From: Allomyces arbusculus
Taxonomy: Eukaryota; Blastocladiomycota; Blastocladiomycetes; Blastocladiales; Blastocladiaceae
DNA length: 64,000 nucleotides
Direction of reading: 5' to 3'
Assembly: GCA_027604705.1 (NCBI GenBank)
Contig: JADHYV010000006.1
Location: 372,001 to 436,000, forward strand
The translations under genes and the position numbers were made by a program. Below, piece after piece: positions 56,327 through 64,000 of the stretch. Position 1 is the stretch's first letter, and each line of letters opens with the position of its first letter. Below the pieces are notes generated by a model. The model saw nothing but the letters and a program-made list of their open reading frames with translations, made no database searches and was not told the DNA's origin.

Positions 56327-57184
56327 ATGTCCGCCAACACCGTCGCGATCATCGGCCACCGCGGGTTTGCCGGCAAGCAAGTCGTCGCTGCCCTCGCCTC
56401 ATCGCCCGCCAAGCAGGTCAAGGTCCTCTACCGTCCCGGCTCGTCGGCCACCGACCTGCCCGCCAACGTCGAGGCTGTGGAAGTCGACCTCGCCGACACC
56501 ACCGCCCTCACCAACGCCCTGCGCGGCGTCGACATTCTCATCTCGACCGTCGGCGCGCCGGGCATCGCCGACCAGATCTCGTGGATTCCGGCAATTAAGG
56601 CCGCGGGCGTGAAGCTGTTCGCACCGTCCGACTTCGCGCTCCTGTACACGCCGACGGAGCGCAAAGCGTTTGGGCTAATCGAGGCCAAGCACCAAGTGGA
56701 AGAGGCGCTACGCGCAGCGGAGATCCCGTTCACAGTTGTCCTGACGGGCGGGTTTGTCGAGTACTGCATCCACTCGCCGTTCATCGGGATCGACGTCAAG
56801 AATAACACATTGAACCTCGTCGGAGACGCACGCACGCACTCGATCTCGCTCAGTTCCATCAAGTACATTGGCGCCGGGTACGCGTCGATTTTCGCGAACA
56901 CGCCCGTCGAGGAGCTGGCGGGTCGCACGATCGCGTTGAGCGAGGTCGTGGCCAACGGCGAGCAGATCATTGCCGCACTCACCAAGAAGCACGGTGGCGT
57001 CGCGCCGCAAGTCACGGTCCAGTCGTTGCGCGAGGTGGATGAGGAGATTGCCACGTCCGACTTCGCGCTCGCGCCGCTGCTTCGCAAGAAGTGGGGGACC
57101 GGCGCGTTCACGGTCGGGTCGGATATTTGGGAGGTCAAGGAGTATGAGCGGCCGTCGATTGAGGAGGTGATTTTGGCCGCTTGA
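56327..57184 (+). CDS. NmrA/isoflavone-reductase-like NAD(P)-binding protein
   Basis: A single exon of 285 residues starting in GCCACCATGT. It is an atypical short-chain dehydrogenase with a Rossmann fold: an N-terminal AIIGHRGFAGKQVV (GxxGxxG), LYRPGSSATDLP after the second strand, VEVDLADTTALTNAL, GVDILISTVG, and IPAIKAAGVKLFAPSDFAL, followed by KHQVEEALRAAEIPFTVV and GGFVEYC. These are the landmarks of the NmrA/PCBER group, whose members are either reductases of aromatic compounds or NADP-sensing regulators. The substrate-side C-terminal half is less conserved. Which of the two roles applies cannot be read from the sequence. No introns. Confidence 0.88.
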   Translation: MSANTVAIIGHRGFAGKQVVAALASSPAKQVKVLYRPGSSATDLPANVEAVEVDLADTTALTNALRGVDILISTVGAPGIADQISWIPAIKAAGVKLFAPSDFALLYTPTERKAFGLIEAKHQVEEALRAAEIPFTVVLTGGFVEYCIHSPFIGIDVKNNTLNLVGDARTHSISLSSIKYIGAGYASIFANTPVEELAGRTIALSEVVANGEQIIAALTKKHGGVAPQVTVQSLREVDEEIATSDFALAPLLRKKWGTGAFTVGSDIWEVKEYERPSIEEVILAA

Positions 57185-57549
57185 GCACGAGAGATGGGTT
57201 GGGTGAGCGCTCCCTGTTGACGAGCGCGCGCTCTTGTACAAACCTTTGTTTGTGAATACATTTCGACCCTGCTTTAAAGAGCAAGTCTGTGATGCCGAGT
57301 CAGAGTTTCAATCGTGCAATTTGCGGACTACCAACGTGACAAGCGGTGGTGGTTGAGCTTCTTGGACAGAGTCGACAGGGATACGCTGGAACGGAGGAAG
57401 GGAGAGCGGCAGCGATAACGCACGGGCACGGCAAGCGGTGGAGGTGAGCGTGCTTGAAGATTTGGTACAAACGGGGTTGCATCCAATACCAATCACAGGA
57501 GAAAACAAATGAGGAGTTGACGAGATATATACAAGGGCAATAGGTTCTA
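57185..57549. other. Intergenic between convergent genes, nothing seen
   Basis: A 365-bp stretch holding the 3' ends of the reductase and RRP7; no RNA gene seen. Confidence 0.5.
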
Positions 57550-58474
57550 CTAGTAGGGCTTGAATCGCCGCGACTGCTTGAGCTCCTCGATCTTCTTCTT
57601 GTCCTGCGCAAACTTTTCGCGCAATTCCAGCAAGCCTGTCGAGAAGTGCACCGTCCGAGTCAGTCGACACCTATTCCGCAAGTCCACACACATTCCAGCA
57701 GCACGTACGACTCCGCTTCTCCTCGCGCATCTGGAATCGGTAAAAATCCTTCAGCTCGTGCTCTTTCGGCTTGACATTCTGCGCCGCTTCCACGCGCGCA
57801 CCGCGCTTGCGCGTGACCAAAATGAACCCGTCCTCATCGACCGTTTTGGTGCGCATCGCACGGTCCTCCTCGGCCTTGCGCGCATCGTACTCGGCAATCA
57901 CCTCCTTGGCGCGCTCCTCGAGAGCTGCATGGTCGGTCGCGTGTGTCGCGTCAAACTGCGCCTTGTACCGCGCCAAGCCCATGGGCATCGCGGCCTTTAC
58001 GGCCCAGTTTTTGGCGTGCACGATCTTGGGCAGTTGGGGCAGCGCCGTGGCCTTCTTGTAGATCACGTAGGCGACTTCGGCGGGCCGGTGCGGCGCGGCA
58101 GTGATTGGGTCGGCGAGAGTGGCCATGCGCGCGTCGACCTCCTCCTTCGACGTGGTTGGGCCGACATTGCCGATGATCACAGATTCAACTTTGCCGGCAG
58201 GTTGGAAGAGCGTCTTGAGCTGCGCGAGCGTTGCGTCGAGCGGGAGGTTGTAGACAAAGACGGTGCGGTCGGCGGGAAGGAGATCGCTCGATACGCGTGC
58301 GTCGTGCGGCCGGAAGAACAGTTGGTGCCCGTGCTCGAAGAGGGGTTCGTCGCTGCCGGCCAGGAAGACTTTGCCCTTGCCCTTGCGCATGAGTGGCGGC
58401 AGGGTGAGCGCGTAGAAGCCGTTTGGGAGAAGGGTCGCGGAGGATAGTGCTGGTGCTGGCATCTTGCTGGTCAT
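57550..58474 (-). CDS. RRP7: RRP7, 40S ribosome-biogenesis protein
   Basis: Two exons (58474-57709 and 57635-57550; intron GTACGT...CGACAG, phase 1) encode 283 residues. RRP7 is an SSU-processome component (UTP-C associated) needed for 18S rRNA maturation. The N-terminal RRM-like domain contains RTVFVYNLPLDATLAQLKTL and VAYVIYKK. The C-terminal helical domain has DEDGFILVTRKRG and the diagnostic FYRFQMREEKRSR joined across the intron to LLELREKFAQDKKKIEELK and the terminal RRFKPY, which matches the family's RKFRPY end. The intron was fixed by this C-terminal signature. Divergent from the NUP58 gene by about 380 bp. Confidence 0.95.
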
Positions 58475-58850
58475 GGTGGGTGCTGCGTCGATCGTCGTCG
58501 TGGATTGATGTGATCACTTTCGTTGACGACGATGATTTGATGATTTGCGGTGGGAAATGGTGCGCGGTGGTCAGCTGTCAGCACATGACTGGTTGCTGCA
58601 AAGCCCAAGAGGCTGGATCACGAACCCGTCAGAACCCTCGCACGGCTCTGACGACGCTCACTTTGCACCACCTCGGTGCTGTCTGCAGCCGCGAATCATC
58701 TCGACAACGTCGAGCGACGACGACGACGGCGACCCAGGCTACCCAACAGCTCGCAACTTGCCGCATAGTGTCGGCCGTGCCGCTATCTGCCCTTGGATCG
58801 AGTTTCGCGCCCAGTAGACAAGCACGATGCTCAGCGTCTGTATTCCAAAC
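58475..58850. promoter_or_regulatory. Divergent promoter region, RRP7 and NUP58
   Basis: A gap of about 376 bp with a run of GATGATTTGATGATTTG near 58530-58546. Short frames across it are not coding-like. Confidence 0.4.
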
Positions 58851-60837
58851 ATGACCCGGCCCACGACAACACCAACCCGGCGACCCGACGCCCGACCGAC
58901 CGCGCAAAATGAGGCTAACGCCGTGGTATACACGTTGTGAACTTGCCGGCACCATCTAGTTTAGCGCGACGGCCCCTACACCCGCGGCCACGTCCGCAGC
59001 GGCTCCGGCCTTCTCGCTTCCTGCGCTCGGGTACTTGCCGCCGTCCTTGTCGATGAAGATTATGTTAGGAGCACGTCGCTAACGGCTCTACACGTTCCCA
59101 GTGCTCCCTCCGCCTCGACGGCCGCACCGGCCACGGCACCCGCGACCCCCAGCCCCTTCGGCGCCCTCGCCACGCCGGCCAGCACCGCGCCCGCTACGAC
59201 CACTGCCGCGGCCCTCGCATTCGGCGCGTTCGGCGCCCCCGCAGCGACTACCGCTGCCGCGACCACGTCCCTCTTTGGCGCACCGGCCACGACGACCGCC
59301 GCCCCCGCTTCCTCGCTGTTTGGCGCGACCATCACCACGGCGCCCGCAACGACGGCGGCGCCGGCACTCGGCGGGTTCGGCGCACTGACCGCGACCACCA
59401 CAACCGCGGCGACGGCAGCACCGTCGCCGTTTGGGGCACCGGCCGTCTCAGCTCCCGCAGCGGCCCCGTCCGTGTTTGGCGGGCTCACGACTGCGACGAC
59501 CACGGCAGCGTCGGCCGCGCAGCCACCACAGCCGCTGACGCTCAAAACCAAGTATGCGGATATGACGGCCGACCAGCAGAAGGCGTTGACCGAAATCGGG
59601 TGCGTGCTGCGTTCTTCCCACTTCCGTTCATCGATCACCGCAACAAGCTGACATTCCGATCCCCCGCGCCACTAGCATGCTGATCCACGACCAAATCCAC
59701 ATGGCCGACCAGCTGCAGTCGCAGGAAGTGGGCGAGTTTATCGACACGCTGACCGACGACGTCTCGCGGCTGCGCAAGTGCTACGGCAACATTGCCACTA
59801 TGCTCGACCGCGACATGGCCGCGATTCAGACGCTACGGTCTTCGGTGCGCACAGAACTGAACCGCGTGGAAGTGGCCGGCCGAATCCTGGACGCGGTGAA
59901 GAAGGGGACGACCGCTGAGATTGCGTATAACCGCACCTACTCGATTGTGCGGTACTTTACCGAAAAGGAGGGCGAGTTCCGGACACGCGCGGCCGAGTAT
60001 GCTCAGCGGCTGGCGGTACGTGGTCGCGTTTTGTTGTTTGACGAAGTCCTGCGTCGCTGACGGTTCGGTTTGGGTGGGTTGCAAGGAAATCGAGGACCAT
60101 GTCGCGTCGCTCGCGCGGTCGCAGCCGCCTTCGCCGCAAGCTGTCGCTGAGACGATTCGCGCGCAGAACAACTCGTTCCTTCTGCTCGCGAGCCAGGTGG
60201 CCGCACTGCACAACCAGGTCGAAAAGTTGCGCGACCAGTACCTTGTCTACCGCCGCCAGTACCACGGCGACGGGAAGAACCCGTTTGGCAAGGCCGGCAA
60301 GAAGAAGAAGCGTGCCTCTTCGGTCGTTGCTGCCGAAGGTACGCTACGCGGTGGGTGTGGGGGGTTTGGTCGAACAGGGCTGGTGGGCTGACTGGTCGCG
60401 TGTACACAGATGCCGAATTCTCTTACAAGGAGTACGCCAACCAGTTTGTCGAGCCGACGAGCGTGACCGTTGTTGCGGCCGCGCCCGCTGCGGCACCCGC
60501 TGCGGCAGCGGCTGCGCCGGCAGCGTCCATGTTTGGCGGGTCCATTTTTGGCACGCCAAAACCTGCCACGACCGCGGCGACCACGGCCGCACCCGCGCCT
60601 GCGTTTGGCGGTAAGTCTTCCTTTTCATCTCCAACGTCGATTAACCCGCCAAAGTCGAGATCTGACTGTTATTCGCCGCTTCGCTTAGCCTCGTTCGGGA
60701 CGAGCACGTTCGGCCAGCCCGAGTCGAACAAGCGGCAGGCAACGGGTGGGCTGTTTGGCAGCACGCCCACGCCGGCACCGGCACCGGCGGCGCCCGCAAC
60801 GGGCGGGTTTGGCGGGTTCAGTTTTGGACCGAAGTGA
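58851..60837 (+). CDS. FG nucleoporin NUP58/NUP45 (yeast Nup49) family
   Basis: Seven exons are proposed: 58851-58925, 58960-59030, 59102-59599, 59676-60015, 60086-60338, 60410-60610 and 60689-60837, about 528 residues. The protein belongs to the central-channel Nup62 complex of the nuclear pore. The N-terminal third is an FG domain with FSATAP, SPFGAL, LAFGAFGAP, SLFGAP, SLFGAT, GGFGAL and SVFGGL units spaced by Ala/Thr/Pro. The central coiled-coil domain (LTLKTKYADMTADQQKALTEI; HDQIHMADQLQSQEVGEFI; ALHNQVEKLRDQYLVYRR) is the family's structural core. A C-terminal FG tail (MFGGSIFGTP; STFGQP; GGLFGSTP; GGFGGFSFG) ends the protein. Exons 2-7 are secure by frame. The first exon (MTRPTTTPTRRPDA) and its 34-nt intron are tentative; the true start may lie elsewhere. 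Confidence 0.85.
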
Positions 60838-61584
60838 TGTGGATAGGGAACGCAGAAGAGGTACACCGTGTGTCTGTTGCAAGCAGGCTGGGGGCTTGAA
60901 CAGGAATGTTGCCTTTGAACGGAGAACCGAGAACGCGCGCAAATGCGCGCGCGTGCTGGCACGTCCTGCCCGACGGGTGCTGTCTGGTGTCGAGGCATGT
61001 CAACCGCCGCCCGACTGGTGGATTGTTTGACAACCGCTCCGATTGCCGATGTGATCAAAGGGCATTAAACTCATCAAAGCGCCGGCACGACCTTGTCCAT
61101 TGGCCACAGGTGGAGAAATGCGGTCACATCTTGAACATACCAACAATACCACCATCTTTGACACGTCGTGGGCGCTCGCCGCGGCCTTCACCAACCAGGC
61201 CGACTGTGTGACTTTGCCGAACCTTGGACCTGCACGCCGGAAGCGGGTCGCAGCAGCATGGGCGCAGCACGGACAGCAATCGGCGAACATGGAGGATGGG
61301 TGGCGCGCGCGCTGGAGGACCTTCTCCTCTGGCGATGCACGCCTTCTGCACAAGCTACATGGTTTATGTACGAACTTGCGTCGACCCGCATCTATCCTCC
61401 GCTCAAGTACCTCTGGCCCTCGTCGAGGCGCTCTTTCTCCCTCGCTCTCGCGCGCGGACGCTCTGCGAGTCCCCGACGGTCGACAAGCTTTCGTTTTCGG
61501 TTTCGATTTCGTTCTCGTAATTCTCGTTCTCGCCCTGCGCGCGCACCTCGCCCGTTCGACGCCAAGGACGGCGTGCTCGTCAAG
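60838..61584. other. Intergenic, gene D promoter region
   Basis: About 750 bp without a recognisable gene. The last 130 bp before the D start are pyrimidine-rich, as expected for a 5' untranslated leader. Confidence 0.45.
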
Positions 61585-63867
61585 ATGGCCACCGTCAACA
61601 TTAACAAGCCGCCGCTCGCATCGTCGTCGCCGTCTGAGAGCACCGCGCCGCCGCCCGGTTATGTCGACGTTGCTACTGCCGCTGCCGAGTCGTCGAAGAA
61701 GCAGCTCGCGGCAGATCCCGATCCGAGAATCCTCACCAAAAAGGGTCTTGTCGCGCCGGCCGTAGCGGACATGGAAGCGGTTCCGCCGCCGCCATCATTG
61801 GCGACGCTCCGGGTCCTGATCGCGGGCGATGGCGACGACGCAGTGAACCTCGTCTTGACCATCATCGACTGGATCGCCGACGGCAAGTATATTGGCAATC
61901 AGCAGCCCTACCCGCTCCCCCATTGCGACGATGCCGCAGCCGTGCAAATGTACACGTGTGAAATCCGTAAGAAGACGTTTGCGCTGCGCAAGCCCGGGTC
62001 GTCCGACGAGCCTAAGTCGCTCGCGGACATGGTCGCGGGGACGGCAGCTGTGTCGAAGTTGTTTGGCTTCAAGTCGGATCAGCTCGAGCTCGTGGAAGTC
62101 AAAAACGCCCTGAACGACAAGGGTGAGAGAGTCACGGTCGAGTTCATTTTCCTGCCGCAACCGGCGGTGCTGCTGGCACTGAAAAACTCGCATCCGTACG
62201 GGTACCTCGACGCACTCTTTGCAATTCTGGGCTTGGCCTACCGCGATAACGGCGCGCTCTACGGCCTGTTTTACGTGACCGAGTACGCTGCCATTTTGTC
62301 CCCCTGATCGACGCGCGTGTGCAGACAGAACTCTGTCTCATGTTTGCCACCTCTGTGAAGTTATCAAACCAGCCAAAACGAACTCGCGTTGACCATGTTC
62401 GTCGACCAATTCGCGTCGCTGTGCCCAAACCTGACCTACATCATGGCCAACTACGAGCCGCGCACCGTGATCATGGACGGCGGCGCCTACCTCGACGTGC
62501 GCCAGCGCATCGCACCCATCCATGCCCTGCTCGATGCGCGCAACGTCACCCTGACGGCGATTCCTGTGACCACGACGCGGCCTCTTGTCGACCGGCCGGC
62601 GCGCACGGCCTTCTACTACCAGCAACTCGGCCGGGTCATTGATATTCTCATCGGGTTCAACCGGCTCGATTCGGCCGTCTCGGCGCACACGGCCAAGTTG
62701 TCGATGCCGCCCGCGCTGGAAATGTGGACTCCCGTACGCTCTGTTGCCTCCTCCGCCAACAAGAGCTAGCGAGAGTATGCGTGATCTGACGCTGCCGTGT
62801 ACCAGCAGGCGCTCTTGGACTTTCTCGACGCCGGGTCCAAACTCTTCAATGAGAAAAGCCAAGGTTATCGGCAGCAGCGCGTCGCGATTGACCAGAGGAT
62901 CAAGGAGTTTGACCAGCGCATCGCTAAATGCACAGAGGCGAAGGCCACGGCCGACGCCGCCATTAAGCGGCACGAAACGGTCAAGGTCTACGTGCCCGGC
63001 CTCATGGTCGTGGTCGTTGGCATCACGTCCGTGGCCGTAAACCATTTTGGCCCCGTCGTCACAGTCTTGGCCGTGTGCATGCTCGCGGCTGGCACGATTG
63101 GGCTCATGCAGGTGAGCGAGAGAAAGGCGCAGCAGCTGAAAGCCACGCGCGACAAGGCCGAGAAGCAGTTGCCCGAGTTGGCAACCGAGAAGAGCAAGGT
63201 TGGTGGTATGCTCCCGGAGGTGGCGGTTAAGATCAAGGCTGTTGCCAACTGGCAGGCTATGCTCGAACTCGTGCGCAACGCGTGTCCGACGGGCAAGGAC
63301 GTGTCAGTCGCAGCGCTGATCCCGTTGCGCAAGCCGCTCATCAGTCTCTGTTCTCGAGCGGCATCGGATTCGCCCACGCTCAACGAGGACTTGGCCGACC
63401 TTGCCATGGCGTTCCTCGGCACCACGGGCGATGACGCGAAACGGGTGCGCTCTTTCCTGTACTCGCTCGCCACACAGCTCAGGCAATCACGGGCCGAGAG
63501 CTCAAGCAGCGCGGCAGTGCAGCGCGAGCTGGCTGTCGAGCCACTCACGGAAGAGCCGCCCGAACCGGCCGCTGCACGTCCGGTCGGCAAGATCGTTGCG
63601 ATGCCGGTCATCCTCAGGCCAGGGAATGACGTGCCGAAGATCGAGGAAGCGCGTCAAGGCCCTCCGGTACCCGACGCTGACTATTTGGGCGTCACATTCG
63701 AGGAGATTATGAGCGAGCACGACCATGGACTGGTGATACCAGAGTTGCCTCCTCCTCTCCTGGTGATGCCAGGGTTGCCTCCTCCCCTGGAATTGGTCGA
63801 ACCGGGTCCTGTGGATCGGGCGGCCAAGCTGTCTCATCAAAGTCAGGAGGCCGACGAGTTGCTCTGA
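61585..63867 (+). CDS. Pseudo-GTPase-like membrane protein D with two-helix hairpin
   Basis: Three exons (61585-62297, 62373-62733, 62806-63867) encode 711 residues with the same layout as E. After a Pro/Ser-rich N-terminus, LRVLIAGDGDDAVNLVLTII takes the place of the P-loop strand and helix but has no GK(S/T). VEFIFLPQPA replaces G3. YIMANYEPRTVIMDGGAYLD and RTAFYYQQLGRVIDIL are the family motifs, the latter nearly identical to QEAFCYQQLGVFVDVV of C. Two hydrophobic segments at about 417-458 (GLMVVVVGITSVAVNHFG; VVTVLAVCMLAAGTIGLM) form a membrane hairpin, preceded by a coiled coil (DQRIKEFDQRIAKCTEAK). The long tail is helical, then Pro-rich with a short duplicated LPPPLxVxPGLPPPL unit and acidic residues. 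Intron 1 (phase 2) matches A, C and E; intron 2 (phase 0) lies at a position equivalent to E's second. ATG 61585 is the first giving a plausible N-terminus. Confidence 0.85.
63729..63790 (+). repeat. Short tandem duplication encoding a Pro-rich unit in gene D
   Basis: The segment GGTGATACCAGAGTTGCC followed by CTCCTCCTCTCC recurs about 33 bp later as GGTGATGCCAGGGTTGCC and CTCCTCCCCTGG, giving IPELPPPLLV then MPGLPPPLEL. Confidence 0.75.
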
Positions 63868-64000
63868 TTTCGGCGGAGACGATTTTGATCCAACCGACGT
63901 GGATGATCATTTTGTTGCTGTGACCCCATATGGATCTGTTGCATGGTGCGGTTTTCTCGGCACTCTTTGTACATACATACCGATTTTTTGGGTCATAAAG

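Noticed and set aside
1-64000. tRNA or rRNA genes
   Set aside because: Scanning by eye for T-loop GTTCGANNC motifs with matching acceptor stems gave only coding-region coincidences (for example near 18603 and 53298). A dedicated tRNA and rRNA model search would settle it.

Overview
The window is a compact, GC-rich, intron-bearing eukaryotic sequence, most likely nuclear DNA of an early-diverging zoosporic fungus (Blastocladiomycota or Chytridiomycota). The fungal signs are the fused thiamine enzyme THI6, a FRE-type ferric reductase and the SEC12/UTP17/RRP7/NOB1 set. Introns are short (about 40-180 nt), GT-AG, often with GTACG donors and CTGAC-like branch sites. The XMAP215 protein keeps the C-terminal domain seen in animals. 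The phylum is an inference.

Layout. 0-7 kb: the 5' end of the TOR kinase gene (minus strand, running off the left edge), a mitochondrial MTQ1/PrmC-type methyltransferase, a small Lys-rich coiled-coil protein, and the SSU-processome WD40 protein UTP17/WDR75. 7-22 kb: GTPase-like gene A, an Asp-rich tandem-repeat protein, a ferric reductase, a small hydrophilic repeat protein, a histidine acid phosphatase, and GTPase-like gene B with a C-terminal beta-rich domain. 22-39 kb: a stomatin-family protein, SEC12, a 1,753-residue XMAP215/TOG protein, a damaged or mis-modelled F-box/LRR locus, and a type I membrane protein with FG-GAP-like repeats. 38.8-46.4 kb: a coiled-coil protein, a Gly-rich disordered protein and THI6. 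46.4-53.7 kb, all minus strand: pseudogene E', GTPase-like gene C, pseudo-GTPase E, and fragment F of a B-type C-terminal domain. 54-61 kb: NOB1, an NmrA-like reductase, RRP7 and FG nucleoporin NUP58/NUP49. 61.6-63.9 kb: pseudo-GTPase D.

The most interesting content is a dispersed family with six members plus one fragment. A, B and C carry G1 (GPxQxGKS/T), a candidate G2 Thr and G3 (DxxG), but a histidine-rich replacement for G4. D, E and E' align with the same fold but have lost the P-loop lysine and the G3 aspartate, and D and E have gained a two-helix membrane hairpin with a long C-terminal tail. All share a Y-x-P ... G-x-x-YL ... R motif and an AF-x-(Y/F/H)-x-Q motif. A, C, D and E have a phase-2 intron at the same place. 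I know of no named family with this combination; that it is undescribed is an inference to be tested.

The remaining genes are conserved housekeeping genes. Three 40S-biogenesis factors (UTP17, RRP7, NOB1) and TOR fall in the same 64 kb, but nothing shows that they are co-regulated. No tRNA, rRNA, CRISPR or intact transposable element was recognised.
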